A DNA stretch of 64,000 nucleotides. Origin: Thiohalomonas denitrificans (GTDB lineage Bacteria; Pseudomonadota; Gammaproteobacteria; Thiohalomonadales; Thiohalomonadaceae). The translations under genes and the position numbers were made by a program. Below are positions 37,102-47,107 of this stretch, piece by piece. The stretch covers positions 1-64,000 of the forward strand of contig NZ_JAENYR010000005.1 in the NCBI RefSeq assembly GCF_016841685.1. The letters are read 5' to 3'. The notes under the pieces are model-generated. The model made no database searches. It worked only from the letters and a program-made list of their open reading frames with translations, and was not told where the DNA came from. Positions within the stretch are counted from its first letter, which is position 1. Each line of letters begins with the position of its first letter.

Positions 37102-39027
37102 TTAACCCTCCAAAACATTACGACCGCGGCTTGCGATCTCGGCGGCGAGGCCTTCGGCAAAGTCATCAATCGACATGGAACCGAGGTCCTTACCACCACG
37201 CGTACGCACGGCCACAGTTTTATTTTCAACCTCTCGATCCCCGATCACGAGCATATAGGGGACCCGTTGCAGCGTGTGCTCCCGAATTTTAAAGCCGATT
37301 TTCTCGTTTCTCAAGTCAGTTTTCACCCGAAAGCCGCTATTTTCAAGGACTTTGGCAATTTCAGCGACAAAATCGGCCTGACTATCGGTAATATTCGCCG
37401 CCACCACCTGCACGGGAGCGAGCCAGGCGGGGAATTGACCGGCGTAATGCTCAATGAGAATGCCGATAAACCGTTCCAGAGAACCCAGAATAGCCCGATG
37501 CAGCATAACCGGCACCTGTTTATCGCCATTTTCATCAATATAATGCGCCCCCAGACGGCCCGGCATGGAGAAATCCACCTGGATGGTACCGCACTGCCAA
37601 ACCCGCTCGAGGCAGTCTTTTAACGAAAACTCGATTTTGGGACCATAGAACGCCCCCTCGCCTGGTTGCAGGTCCCAGTCCAAACCCTTGTTGTTCAGGG
37701 CCCGCTCCAGGGCGTGCTCCGCCTTGTCCCAAACCTCATCGGAACCCACCCGCTGCTCGGGACGGGTCGAGAGCTTGATGATGACGTCCGTGAAGCCGAA
37801 GTCTGCATAGACCTGATGCAGGAGGTCGATAAACGCCGACACCTCCTCCTGAATCTGCTTTTCGGTACAGAAGATATGGGCATCATCCTGCGTGAAGCCG
37901 CGCACCCGCATCAGCCCATGCAGAGTACCGGAAGGCTCGTTTCGATGACAGGAGCCGAATTCCGCCATGCGCAGCGGCAGATCCCGGTAGCTCTTGAGCC
38001 CCTGATTGAAGATCTGCAGATGGCAGGGACAGTTCATCGGTTTGATGGCGAAGGTCCGCTTCTCCGATTCGGTGGTGAACATGTCCTCGCGGAACTTCTC
38101 CCAGTGCCCCGACTTTTCCCACAAGGAGCGATCGGCGAGCAACGGGGTACGCACTTCCTGATAGCTGTGCTTGCGCAGCACCTGGCGGATATACTGCTCC
38201 ACCTGCTGATAGAGGATCCAGCCACGGTCATGCCAGAACACCATGCCCGGGGCCTCTTCCTGGGTGTGGAAGAGCTCCTGCTGACGGCCGATCTTGCGGT
38301 GATCGCGTTTCTCCGCCTCTTCCAGACGGTGCAAGTACTGCTTCAACTCCTTTTTATTACGCCACGCCGTCCCGTAGATGCGCTGCAGCATCTCGTTACT
38401 GGAGTCGCCACGCCAGTAAGCACCGGCGAGCTTCATCAGCTTGAAGGCCTTCAGCTTGCCGGTGGAGGGCACATGCGGACCACGGCAAAGGTCGACGAAG
38501 TCGCCCTGCCGGTAGAGCGAGATGTCTTCGCCTTTGGGGATCTCTTCAATGATTTCGGCCTTGTACTGCTCTCCCATCCTGCGGAAAAACTCCACGGCCT
38601 CATCCCTCGGCATCACGTCGCGCTGGACGGGGAGGTCCTCCTGAGCCAGCTCCGACATCCGCTTCTCGATGGCCTGCAGGTCTTCCGGCGTGAAGCTCTT
38701 CTCCCGGGCGAAATCATAATAGAAGCCATCCTCGACCACCGGGCCAATGGTCACCTGGGTTTCGGGGAAGAGCTCCTTGACGGCCTGCGCCAGGAGGTGT
38801 GCGGTGGAGTGCCGGATAACATCCAGCCCTGCCTCATCCTTTTCGGTGACGATCGCCAGTTCGGCATCATGGTCGATGGTAAAATCCGTATCCACCAGCC
38901 GACCATCCACTTTGCCCGCCAAAGCCGCCTTGGCCAGACCGGGGCCTATATCAGCGGCAACATCATGGATGGAGACCGGATGATCGAACTCGCGCCGTGA
39001 GCCGTCTGGGAGGGTAATCGTGGGCAT
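37102..39027 (-). CDS. thrS: threonyl-tRNA synthetase
   Basis: Class II synthetase of 641 aa. Domain order: TGS ([14 protein letters not shown]), editing domain ([21 protein letters not shown]), catalytic core ([39 protein letters not shown]) and anticodon-binding domain ([14 protein letters not shown]). The ATG at 39027 gives the usual length. The longer frame from 39129 runs through a terminator-like hairpin and is rejected. It heads thrS-infC-rpmI-rplT-pheS-pheT-ihfA-merR. Confidence 0.97.
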   Translation of the reverse strand: MPTITLPDGSRREFDHPVSIHDVAADIGPGLAKAALAGKVDGRLVDTDFTIDHDAELAIVTEKDEAGLDVIRHSTAHLLAQAVKELFPETQVTIGPVVEDGFYYDFAREKSFTPEDLQAIEKRMSELAQEDLPVQRDVMPRDEAVEFFRRMGEQYKAEIIEEIPKGEDISLYRQGDFVDLCRGPHVPSTGKLKAFKLMKLAGAYWRGDSSNEMLQRIYGTAWRNKKELKQYLHRLEEAEKRDHRKIGRQQELFHTQEEAPGMVFWHDRGWILYQQVEQYIRQVLRKHSYQEVRTPLLADRSLWEKSGHWEKFREDMFTTESEKRTFAIKPMNCPCHLQIFNQGLKSYRDLPLRMAEFGSCHRNEPSGTLHGLMRVRGFTQDDAHIFCTEKQIQEEVSAFIDLLHQVYADFGFTDVIIKLSTRPEQRVGSDEVWDKAEHALERALNNKGLDWDLQPGEGAFYGPKIEFSLKDCLERVWQCGTIQVDFSMPGRLGAHYIDENGDKQVPVMLHRAILGSLERFIGILIEHYAGQFPAWLAPVQVVAANITDSQADFVAEIAKVLENSGFRVKTDLRNEKIGFKIREHTLQRVPYMLVIGDREVENKTVAVRTRGGKDLGSMSIDDFAEGLAAEIASRGRNVLEG

Positions 39028-39082
39028 GAATCTTCCTGTCAGTTTCAGTGGTGGTCCATACGAGAGACCACGTGACAAAACA

Positions 39083-39112
39083 AAAAGCACTGACCCTGAG
39101 CACAGTGCTTTT
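39083..39112 (-). terminator. terminator-like hairpin upstream of thrS
   Basis: The perfect 10-base stem AAAAGCACTG/CAGTGCTTTT with a 10-base loop is followed on the minus strand by TTGTTTTGTC. It lies 56 bases before the thrS ATG. It may end transcripts from the exosortase genes (590 bases away) or attenuate thrS. Confidence 0.65.
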
Positions 39113-39700
39113 AGCCGATCGGTGGGCATGCGGCTTTCCGCCTCGAACCCTATACGGCGGCAAAACGGAGCCGATTCGGCCGGCTAGTCTATCGTTTTGG
39201 CTGACGGGTTGTCAAAAGACGGAGGCGAAGGAAAGGCAACCGCATACTTTGATGCGAGTGATGCAAGTGCTTGATATCAGGTCGTCGGCGGCACGACTGC
39301 ATGGAGCAGAAGCTAGAACAACGCACGCTATGGAAGACGGTACTAGTCATGCATATGGAGCATATTGTCGAGTGAGCCGTTGCGAGCCCCACCCGCCGCT
39401 CCGCGGCCTCGAATCAGTGATGAAAGTGACGGCCCTGCATACTCTTCACTTCCTACATCCCTGTAGGTCGTATTCACGGCGCACCTGAGATCAAGCACTT
39501 GCATTGCTCGCCAAGTACCAAGCTTGTGAGCGTGCGTTTACCCGGAGGCGAAGGACTATACAGATCAACCGCGCATCGATGTGTTTAAAGGGTGCGGAGC
39601 AACGCATGTGTTCATGCACACGGCACCAGCATCTGTTCCTGCGGTTCTGCAAGTTTCGGTGCGCTCTGCGATGCGGTTATCGGGTCAAGGCAGTGACCCA
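39113..39700. other. gap between exosortase gene and thrS
   Basis: Nearly 600 bases with no credible gene. The frame at 39504-39809 lacks a ribosome site and family features. CTACATCCCTGTAGG at about 39462-39476 repeats the segment seen in the rnfD-rnfG gap. Otherwise nothing was recognised. Confidence 0.5.
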
Positions 39701-41158
39701 TCAATGCTCCAGTCCAAGTTCGAGGGATCCCCAGACCTTGCGCAGATCCGCCCGCGCCATTTCGGCCTGCAGGCCGATCGGTGTGGAGAGCACCACTATA
39801 CCGACATAGGACGAACCGTCCAGCAGCGCCCACGCTTCAAGTGCTTTTGCTTTGAGGCGGCTTCCCACACAACCGCCCGGAGCACAGTATCCGTACCAGA
39901 CCAACCGCTGCAGACCCGATTTTTCGATAATCAGCTCCCGTAACGGAATGCCCGGCCCGACCGGATGTTCGACAACAGGACGCCAGGGGTCGCTGAACAT
40001 TTGCTGCGACCCACTGGTATAGTCACCGCCGTTTCCCACGAGAAAGGCCCCCGCATAGACCTCGACAGCGCTGCCCTCGATCGCCAGCCGAAGCTTGATT
40101 TCCTCAGCGACACCGGTGAAAGCCGGACTCCAGTTGCCTTCCGGCGTGCTGTTCAGTTCCTCATAGGGAGTGGAGAGGGTCAGCTCGGCATCGAAGCCAC
40201 GGTCGGCCACGGAAAAAGGGATAAAAGAGGCGACGATCAGCGAGATGGCTGCCAGGCTGGCGACACGGTACCCGACTCTCCTATCGCTCCTCGCCTGTTG
40301 GATCTCCAGTCCCGGCTCCGGGGCTTCACTCCAGCGCCGGCCGACCGAAAAGAGCATGAGCATGGCGAAGAAATAGACGAACCATCCCCAGCCGTAATGG
40401 TCCTGCACAATCGTCGACTCGATACCCAACAACTGTCCGAGCCCCACCACGCCGGCGGCCCGAAAGGCGTTGGCCAGCACCGCGACCACCAGAGCGGCCA
40501 ACATAAAGAGCACCCGCCGCTTGAGGCTGGTATAAGTAAAGTAGGCATACAGAAGGGCCAGAGGAAGGGTCGCCTCGAGAAAACGCCAGCCGGCACACGT
40601 CTCGGCCACTTCGAAAGTGCCGGCCGGGGTGTGGAGCATATAGCCCTCCCAGACCACCAGGAGCCCGACCGCTTGCAGCAGGAAAACCGAAACGCCGGCG
40701 GTAATGTCCTGCAGCCAGGTCACCGGAGGCTCATGCAGCGGCAGTGCAAGAAACAGGAACGTCAGGGGAAATGCCAGCGCCTTAACGAAGCCCCTTCCGT
40801 ACAGCGTCCATACACCCGTGACGACCATAAGAAACAGCAGATAGTTTTCGGCGGTTTCCAAAGCCAACAGATGGGCCAGTTTCCAGATCACCCCGAGCAC
40901 AAGCAGAACCACAGCCCCGAAAGGCACCGGTTTTATGGCGATCCGCGCCAGGTTATGCCGCTCCCGCCACACAAGACCCACCGCGATCAACGCGATCAGA
41001 AACCCCTGGCCGTAGTGCCCCTGCCACTGCGCCACCAGTGATGCCAAAGAAGGGAAATACAGGACCGCAACCAGCGCAAGCAAAACAAGTCCGGGAATGG
41101 CCCGATGGCCGGCCTTCAGCCCTCCGCGGTCCGGCTGAATTACCGCCTCGGCTTTCAT
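39701..41158 (-). CDS. xrtA: exosortase A fused to EpsI domain
   Basis: Inner-membrane protein of 485 aa. Residues 20-275 form an eight-helix exosortase, the transpeptidase-like enzyme that cleaves PEP-CTERM proteins. The candidate triad is Cys188 (ETCAGWRF), Arg233 (NAFR) and His254 (QDHYGW). Residues about 290-485 are an EpsI/DUF3485 domain (LSTPYEELNSTPEGNWSP, GGDYTSGSQQ), which in many species is a separate gene. The ATG overlaps the prsT stop by four bases. No PEP-CTERM substrate is encoded in this window. The motif CAGWR differs from the common CSGIR form but keeps Cys and Arg. Confidence 0.9.
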   Translation of the reverse strand: MKAEAVIQPDRGGLKAGHRAIPGLVLLALVAVLYFPSLASLVAQWQGHYGQGFLIALIAVGLVWRERHNLARIAIKPVPFGAVVLLVLGVIWKLAHLLALETAENYLLFLMVVTGVWTLYGRGFVKALAFPLTFLFLALPLHEPPVTWLQDITAGVSVFLLQAVGLLVVWEGYMLHTPAGTFEVAETCAGWRFLEATLPLALLYAYFTYTSLKRRVLFMLAALVVAVLANAFRAAGVVGLGQLLGIESTIVQDHYGWGWFVYFFAMLMLFSVGRRWSEAPEPGLEIQQARSDRRVGYRVASLAAISLIVASFIPFSVADRGFDAELTLSTPYEELNSTPEGNWSPAFTGVAEEIKLRLAIEGSAVEVYAGAFLVGNGGDYTSGSQQMFSDPWRPVVEHPVGPGIPLRELIIEKSGLQRLVWYGYCAPGGCVGSRLKAKALEAWALLDGSSYVGIVVLSTPIGLQAEMARADLRKVWGSLELGLEH

Positions 41159-43296
41159 AATTCAGCCCGGAGCGCTTCGGCCTCCTTCCGGGACGGGAAG
41201 GATTTTTCGGACGATAGCAGTTCGCCCAGAATTGCCTTGGCCTTCTCCGGCTTTCCCGCCTCGATATAGGCAAGACTGGCGGAATACCCGATTTCGGGAT
41301 TCTCCGGCCGGGCACTCCAGGCCTTTTCCAGCAGCGGGAGCGCCTTTTCAACCCGGCCTGCTTTCATCCAAATCTGACCCAGTGTATCGGCCACTTCCGG
41401 GCTGCCGGGAGCCAGTTCGAAGGCCTTTTCCGCCAGGGCCTGTGCCCGCTCATCACCGTTTTGGTGATAGAGCCAGGCGAGATTATTGAGGACCAGCGGC
41501 TGGTCCGGGTGGCGGGCATGCACCTTTTCGTATTCGCGGATGCTGCGCTCCACCCGTCCGGCGGCCTGGTGGACCTGAGCGAGCAATATGCGCACGCGGT
41601 CATCCTTCGGCTGTTGCTGCAGGTGACTTTCGAGGCTCCGATAAGCCGACTCGTGGCCTGCGGCTTTTTGCATTTCATACCGCTTCACGGCGATTCGACT
41701 CATCGATTTTTCAGCGTAGACCTCGCTGTACATGGCGAGCGCGGACTCAGGCCTGTGCTGGTGCTTGAGGACATCGCCGAGAAGAACCCGAAGCCGCCAG
41801 TCGGCTGAACGCCCCCGCAAAAGCATGCGGAGATGCTCCTCCACCTCCTTATGACGTCCCTGTTTACGGTAAGCAGAGACCAGCGCGCGCCTCGCCTGGA
41901 CATGACCGGGAGTGTTAACAAGGAGGCGCTCCCATGTCGATATGGCCGCGTCGATATCCTCCTGGGCAAACAGCGTCTTGCCGAGCATGAATGCCAGCCG
42001 ATCCGCCCGCGGGGTCTCTTCGAGGGCGGCTTCAAGAAGCCCCCGCGCCTTCTTGAAATCGGTCTGAACCAGAGCCACCTCGGCCACCACTGCAGTCGCA
42101 TCGGCGTGCTCCGGCGTGAACGGCTCCAATTCGGCCGCTACAGCGGCGGCGGCTTCGATTTTTCCTACTTTCATATACGCCAGTGTCAGCAGAATCTTCG
42201 GCTCGAGCGCTTCGGGATCAAGGGTCAGGGGCTCGAGCATCTCGATCATCTGTTCGTGTTCATCGGCCATTTCGCTGACCCTCGCCAGCTGCAATCTCAC
42301 CTGAGGGTTATCGGGATCGAGTTGATAGGCCTGCTCCAGGTACTGCCTGGCGATAGAGGTGTACCCCTGCTCAAGGTGAGCTCCCCCCATGATCAGCAGG
42401 CCCGGCACAAAATCGGGCTGCGATAGATAGACCTGATTGGCGTGTTGGATGGCGCTTTCGTAGTCCCCCTTTGCTTTTGCAATAACGGCACGGAGGAAAG
42501 AACTCTGGACCGTTTGCGGGAAAGTCTCCGCGAGGCGCTTCACCCCGATACTGGCCGCCTCGATGTCGCCTTCGGCCAGCATCGCCTGTATCACACCGGT
42601 CGCCGCACGCTCCTCGTATTCAACCGTCAAAATGGAGGAGAATGCCTCTCTGGCCGCTTTCGGGTTATGCTCCGCCAAGGCCAGATCCCCGGCCAGGAGC
42701 CGGATTCTCCTCTCTTCGGGCGCCATCTCGGTGACTTTGTCCAGGTAGCCATGAACGCCTTCCAAGTCGTTCATGGCCAGGCTCATCCGACCGAGCGCAA
42801 GCCAGCCCTCCAGGGCTATCTTCTCGAACCCCGCGGCTGCGCTGTAGCTACTTTTCGCGGACTCCCACTGGTGCAACCGGGCCTGGGCATGACCCAGTAA
42901 CAGTAATGCCTCGCCCTGGCCGGTTGCCTCCAATTCGGCCGTCGTTGGCAAAAACTCGATGACCGCTTCCGGCTGGCCGGTGGCGAGCAGCGCACGCGCC
43001 CGGGTGATGCGCGCTCTCTCCAAGGAGAAGCCTAAATCCACAGCCATATTCACGGCCCCCAGCGCCGAACCGGGTCTCCCGGTGGCCAAGTGGGTCTTGG
43101 CGAGAAGGTAGTGAGCATCGGCCCGTTCGGGAGCCTGTTCCAAAAGTGCTTGCAGCCGAACCCGGGCCTCCCGGTAGTTCGCATCGGCGTAGGCCTGCTG
43201 TGCTTGCGCAAACAACTCTTCGGGATCGGCAAACCAGCTGCATGCCGACAGGACGAAAACGAGCGATGCCACACCCCCGAGGCGAACAATATCCAT
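41155..43296 (-). CDS. prsT: PEP-CTERM system TPR-repeat lipoprotein PrsT
   Basis: Lipoprotein of 713 aa. The signal peptide ends in the lipobox VLSAC, giving lipidated Cys19. The mature part is nearly all TPR repeats (for example ADAHYLLAKTHLATGRPGSA, LNNLAWLYHQNGDERAQALA), about sixteen to eighteen by eye. PrsT occurs with exosortase A loci and is thought to help assemble or export the exopolysaccharide that goes with PEP-CTERM proteins. It is coupled to the exosortase-EpsI gene by a four-base overlap. Confidence 0.9.
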   Translation of the reverse strand: MDIVRLGGVASLVFVLSACSWFADPEELFAQAQQAYADANYREARVRLQALLEQAPERADAHYLLAKTHLATGRPGSALGAVNMAVDLGFSLERARITRARALLATGQPEAVIEFLPTTAELEATGQGEALLLLGHAQARLHQWESAKSSYSAAAGFEKIALEGWLALGRMSLAMNDLEGVHGYLDKVTEMAPEERRIRLLAGDLALAEHNPKAAREAFSSILTVEYEERAATGVIQAMLAEGDIEAASIGVKRLAETFPQTVQSSFLRAVIAKAKGDYESAIQHANQVYLSQPDFVPGLLIMGGAHLEQGYTSIARQYLEQAYQLDPDNPQVRLQLARVSEMADEHEQMIEMLEPLTLDPEALEPKILLTLAYMKVGKIEAAAAVAAELEPFTPEHADATAVVAEVALVQTDFKKARGLLEAALEETPRADRLAFMLGKTLFAQEDIDAAISTWERLLVNTPGHVQARRALVSAYRKQGRHKEVEEHLRMLLRGRSADWRLRVLLGDVLKHQHRPESALAMYSEVYAEKSMSRIAVKRYEMQKAAGHESAYRSLESHLQQQPKDDRVRILLAQVHQAAGRVERSIREYEKVHARHPDQPLVLNNLAWLYHQNGDERAQALAEKAFELAPGSPEVADTLGQIWMKAGRVEKALPLLEKAWSARPENPEIGYSASLAYIEAGKPEKAKAILGELLSSEKSFPSRKEAEALRAEL

Positions 43297-43499
43297 GTCC
43301 GGACTCTCTCCCTGGACTGCGAATGGATGCCGGTAGGCCAGTGTCTTTCTCCTGACCGGCTATCAAAAATCTAGACGCCAGCAACCTCTTCTTCCAGCAA
43401 CAATCACATCGTATCGATGTCAGTGTCGGTCTTGCGATACCGATTGCACTCGGAGAGGAGGTTGCAGGTGGTACTCAGGGCCGGTCGAGGATGGGGCCC

Positions 43500-43711
43500 A
43501 ATCGATAGGAGGCGGGTCGCCCCCGCCGTCCTCGCACACCACCGGGCATACGGTTTCGTACCACGGCGGTTGATGCGATACATTTGAGCCGATGGTAGAG
43601 GCCATCAGCTACCATTCCAGAGGCGATCAAAGAGCTTTCTTCGGAAAGGGCCCTCATCAGAGCACCACCACAATGGCGGGGGGGACCACCAGGCACGGCG
43701 CTACGCGCCAT
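43500..43711 (-). mobile_element. 3' remnant of a group II intron
   Basis: On the minus strand, AACCGCCGTGGTACGAAACC plus CGTATGCCCGGTGGTGTG (43534-43571) fold as a domain V hairpin. This is followed by a domain VI stem with arms GAGGACGGCGGG and CCCGCCTCCTATC around a GGCGA loop (43505-43533). The upstream text GGTAGCTGATGGCCTC...CCATCGGCTCAAATG is what usually precedes domain V in bacterial introns. The maturase reading frame and the 5' half are missing, so it is inactive. Confidence 0.6.
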
Positions 43712-43727
43712 GACTGGCGCACAAACG

Positions 43728-43755
43728 AAAAAGCCCGGCCAATTGGCCGGGCTCT
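43728..43755 (-). terminator. intrinsic terminator of tRNA-Val
   Basis: AAAAAGCCCGGCC-AATT-GGCCGGGCTCTT: on the minus strand the stem ends in a TTTTTCGTTT tail, 30 bases past the tRNA 3' end. Confidence 0.85.
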
Positions 43756-43784
43756 TCCGATCGCTGACTCGACAGCGTTTTGTC

Positions 43785-43861
43785 TGGTAGGCGCGAGTGG
43801 ACTCGAACCACCGACCCCCACCATGTCAAGGTGGTGCTCTAACCAGCTGAGCTACGCGCCT
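43785..43861 (-). tRNA. tRNA-Val (anticodon GAC)
   Basis: A 77-base cloverleaf with acceptor AGGCGCG/CGCGCCT, T-loop TTCGAGT and encoded CCA. The stem CCACC/GGTGG closes the loop TTGACAT, giving anticodon GAC. Confidence 0.97.
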
Positions 43862-43951
43862 GTCGAGAGCGCGATAAGATACCTATGGCAAGTTGATAAT
43901 GCAAGAGGCTGGCGGCCTGTTTGGAAAAAATGGTTCCTTTGAATATCCAGT

Positions 43952-44218
43952 CTAGTCGGACGTGACCACCAGATTGTCGCGGTTATTTTCAAGCAATACG
44001 GGACCGATTCCTTTTATCTCCTGCAGGTCTTCCACGCTCTTGAAAGGTCCATGCTGCTCTCGGTACGCCACGATGGCTTCCGCTCGCACTTGGCCGACTC
44101 CGTCGATGGCCTCGGCCAGGACCCCTGGACCGGCGGTATTGATGTTGACCGGCTGGGCCGAAACGGCGGCCGAAAAGAAGATCGAAATGGCTGCGATTAT
44201 GAAACTGATATTTTTCAT
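43952..44218 (-). CDS. ComEA-like helix-hairpin-helix DNA-binding protein
   Basis: Protein of 88 aa with a signal peptide (about 1-21, ending AAVSAQ) and a single pair of helix-hairpin-helix motifs (VNINTAGPGVLAEAIDGVG, DLQEIKGIGPVLLENN). Short periplasmic ComEA-type proteins of this kind bind incoming double-stranded DNA during transformation. There are no other competence genes beside it. Confidence 0.9.
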   Translation of the reverse strand: MKNISFIIAAISIFFSAAVSAQPVNINTAGPGVLAEAIDGVGQVRAEAIVAYREQHGPFKSVEDLQEIKGIGPVLLENNRDNLVVTSD

Positions 44219-44458
44219 CGGTGACTCCTTGTCATCGTTGCTGGGCCGCCATACCCCTTGATCTGCCTCGACTTCCCTGTCGTGGAATTCATCCCTGATG
44301 TCGCTTAACCTACCCCCGATCGCCTAACGGAGTCTGTAGGGTATTTCAGTCACATTTTGTAGGCTTATTCTGACAAGCCCAACCGGGGCTCCTATTACGG
44401 CGCTCCCACATGCTACATTGACAATTGGATTCGTCTTCCGAAGTAGAAAAGCCAAACG

Positions 44459-45343
44459 ATGATGAAAAAAATTACCAAGGCGGTATTTCCAGTGGCGGGC
44501 CTGGGGACTCGATTTTTGCCTGCTACCAAGGCCAACCCGAAAGAGATGTTACCGGTGGTGGATAAGCCGCTCATTCAGTATGCCGTTGAGGAAGCGGTGG
44601 CTGCCGGCATGACCGAGATGATCTTCGTAACCGGCCGCAATAAACGCTCCATTCCGGACCATTTCGACAAGGCCTATGAGCTCGAACACGAGCTTGAGTT
44701 TCGGGGCAAGAGCAAACTGCTGGAAATCGTCCGCGGCATCGTACCGGACAACGTCACCTGTATCTATATCCGACAGAATGAAGCCTTGGGGCTGGGTCAT
44801 GCGGTGCTGAAGGCGCGCCCCGCCGTCGGCAATCAACCCTTCGCTGTTATCCTCGCCGATGACTTAATCGAGGATGGTTCGACAGGATGTCTCGCTCAGA
44901 TGAGCAAGCAGTTCGAGTACTACAACTGCAGTCTCATTGGTGTCGAAGACATTGACCCCGAACAGAGCGATCAGTACGGTATCGTAAAGGCCATGCCCAT
45001 GGAGGGTGCCATTTCAAAAGTGGAAGGCATCATCGAAAAGCCGAAGCCGGAAGTCGCCCCATCGACACTCGGCGTGGTTGGCCGTTACATCCTCACGCCA
45101 CGCATTTTTGATTTTCTCGAGCAGACGGGAACCGGTTCGGGCGACGAGATTCAATTGACCGACGCCATCGCCGATCTCATCGAAGATGAGCAGGTACTCG
45201 CCTACCGGTTCGAAGGCAAACGCTACGACTGCGGCAGCAAGCTGGGGTACCTTCAGGCCACGGTGGAATATGCCCTCCGCCACCCGGAACTGCGAGATGA
45301 CTTTCGGGAATATCTGAAAACCTTTTGCTTGCCAGACCAATAA
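44459..45343 (+). CDS. galU: UTP-glucose-1-phosphate uridylyltransferase
   Basis: Makes UDP-glucose for polysaccharide and envelope synthesis; 294 aa, the usual size. The nucleotide-binding motif is [20 protein letters not shown], with [19 protein letters not shown] next and [12 protein letters not shown] near the C terminus. Either of two adjacent ATG codons may be the start. It stands alone, opposite to the neighbouring ComEA-like gene, and could supply the exopolysaccharide system implied by the exosortase locus. Confidence 0.97.
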   Translation: MMKKITKAVFPVAGLGTRFLPATKANPKEMLPVVDKPLIQYAVEEAVAAGMTEMIFVTGRNKRSIPDHFDKAYELEHELEFRGKSKLLEIVRGIVPDNVTCIYIRQNEALGLGHAVLKARPAVGNQPFAVILADDLIEDGSTGCLAQMSKQFEYYNCSLIGVEDIDPEQSDQYGIVKAMPMEGAISKVEGIIEKPKPEVAPSTLGVVGRYILTPRIFDFLEQTGTGSGDEIQLTDAIADLIEDEQVLAYRFEGKRYDCGSKLGYLQATVEYALRHPELRDDFREYLKTFCLPDQ

Positions 45344-45513
45344 CCTTGCCAATTATTGGCCGGGCAGCAAACAGGTGGTAAAAACATCCCGTCCCGACAG
45401 CCCTCTACACGCGGCGCCGCTCATCCCCATCGGCGGGCACAGCCCCTGCTATTCCCAGGTCCTGTGTCAAATGCGAAAGCTCGAATCGTACAGGGTCTTG
45501 GCCGTTCAAACAC

Positions 45514-45548
45514 AAAAAAGCCCGAATCCTGGCAGGAATCGGGCTTTT
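45514..45548 (-). terminator. intrinsic terminator of tRNA-Asn
   Basis: AAAAAAGCCCGATT-type stem: the left arm AAAAAAGCCCGAATCCTG pairs with CAGGAATCGGGCTTTT, just past the tRNA 3' end on the minus strand. It could also end galU transcripts from the other side. Confidence 0.85.
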
Positions 45549-45555
45549 CTTCAAT

Positions 45556-45631
<76 letters not shown>

Positions 45632-45684
45632 CTTGCTTGAGGCCGCGTATACTACCGGCCGATCTCGGTGTGGTCAATACCCTT

Positions 45685-45718
45685 TAAAAAAGGCCGCGCC
45701 GGTTTCCCGGTGCGGCCC
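45685..45718 (-). terminator. intrinsic terminator downstream of the aminotransferase gene
   Basis: On the minus strand GGCCGCACCGG-GAAA-CCGGCGCGGCC is followed by TTTTTTAAAG. It lies about 120 bases after the aminotransferase stop and 54 bases before tRNA-Asn. Confidence 0.8.
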
Positions 45719-45840
45719 CTTGGTTTGCCGACATCCTTGTCGTGCCTACTTCCTTGTGGCACTGATAACTCTAGGTCACGGGGAGCCTGGAAGAAAGCTT
45801 TATCCTGTAGGAATTGTCTTTAAAACCCGTAAGTATTTGC

Positions 45841-47028
45841 CTACTCTTCCCCAAGCAAGCGGGCAAGACGATCGAGGGCCTCGCGCAGGTTATCGAGACT
45901 GGTGGCGAACGAAAGTCGCATATAGCCGGGCTTGCCAAAGGCAGAGCCCGGTACCAGGGCGACTTCCGCCTCGTTCAGCAGATATTCGGCGAAATGCACA
46001 TCGTCTTCGGCACCGATGGCACCGATCGCCCCGCTCATGTCCGGAAAGCTGTAAAACGCCCCCTGCGAGGCGAGGCAATACACGCCCTTGATTCGGTTCA
46101 GACGCTCGACGACGAAGTCGTGACGCTCCTTGAATGCCTTCAGCATCTCCTGGATGCAGGATTGGTCGCCTTTCAGCGCCGCTTCCGCTGCCGCCTGGGA
46201 AATGGAGGCCGGGTTGGAGGTGCTCTGGGATTGAATCTTCTTCATCGACTGAATCAACATCTCCGGCCCGCCCGCATAACCGATACGCCAACCGGTCATG
46301 GAGTAGGCCTTGGAGACACCGTTCATCACTACCGTTCGCTCGTAGAGTTCCGGGCAGGCGTTGACAATGTTGCAGAATGGTTCGTCGGCCCACAGGATAT
46401 GTTCGTACATATCATCGGAGGCAATGACGATCTCCGGATACTGCTTGAGCACTTCGCCTAGCGCGGCCAGTTCCGCCCTGGTGTAGGCCACGCCGGTCGG
46501 ATTGGAGGGACTGTTCAGGACCACGAGCCGGGTTCGCGGGGTGATGGCCACCTGAAGCTGCTCAGGGGTGACTTTGAAGCCCTGCTCGATACCGGCTTCG
46601 ATGATCACCGGCTTACCCTCGGCCAACAGCACCATGTCCGGATAGGAAACCCAGTAGGGAGCGGCGATAATGGCCTCGTCACCGGGATTGAGCAGCGCCT
46701 GGGCCATATTGTAGAAGCTCTGCTTGCCGCCACTGGAGACCAGGATCTGTGCCGGCTGATATTCCAGCGCATTATCCCTACGGAACTTTTGAATCACTGC
46801 GTCTTTCAGACCCGGTGTACCATCGACGGCCGTGTATTTGGTGAAGCCGCCCCGGATAGCGGCAATTGCCGCTTCCTTGATGTGTTCGGGGGTGTCAAAG
46901 TCAGGTTCGCCGGCCCCCAGGCCGATAATGTCCTTGCCTTGAGCTTTAAGCTCCTTGGCGCGTGCGGTCACGGCGAGGGTGGGAGATGGCTTGACGTTCT
47001 GAACACGATGGGACAGCTGGATATCCAA
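45841..47028 (-). CDS. aspC: aspartate aminotransferase (class I, AspC/AatA type)
   Basis: PLP-dependent aminotransferase of 395 aa of the I-gamma aspartate aminotransferase group; some members also act on prephenate. Substrate and cofactor sites visible are LGAGEPDFDTPEHIKEAA, SSGGKQSFYNMAQALLNPGD, SPSNPTG, and the PLP lysine in GVSKAYSMTGWRIGYAG. The start is placed at a TTG (47028), six bases after AAGGAG, giving the common N terminus MDIQLSHRVQNVKPSPT. The longer frame would overlap the uvrB start. It is divergent from uvrB with 79 bases between. Confidence 0.93.
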   Translation of the reverse strand: MDIQLSHRVQNVKPSPTLAVTARAKELKAQGKDIIGLGAGEPDFDTPEHIKEAAIAAIRGGFTKYTAVDGTPGLKDAVIQKFRRDNALEYQPAQILVSSGGKQSFYNMAQALLNPGDEAIIAAPYWVSYPDMVLLAEGKPVIIEAGIEQGFKVTPEQLQVAITPRTRLVVLNSPSNPTGVAYTRAELAALGEVLKQYPEIVIASDDMYEHILWADEPFCNIVNACPELYERTVVMNGVSKAYSMTGWRIGYAGGPEMLIQSMKKIQSQSTSNPASISQAAAEAALKGDQSCIQEMLKAFKERHDFVVERLNRIKGVYCLASQGAFYSFPDMSGAIGAIGAEDDVHFAEYLLNEAEVALVPGSAFGKPGYMRLSFATSLDNLREALDRLARLLGEE

Positions 47029-47107
47029 GAAATGCTCCTTGACACTTAGGCTTTGAATCAGATTACCCCCTAATATACTTGAACGCTTCGCGCACCTAAA
47101 TCCCCTT

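Noticed and set aside
39028-39200. T-box leader or Thr attenuator peptide for thrS
   Set aside because: T-boxes are not expected in this group, the T-box consensus is absent, and the short frame upstream has only one Thr codon.
39504-39809. Small gene downstream of the exosortase gene
   Set aside because: Overlaps the exosortase 3' end on the opposite strand and has no ribosome site or domain.
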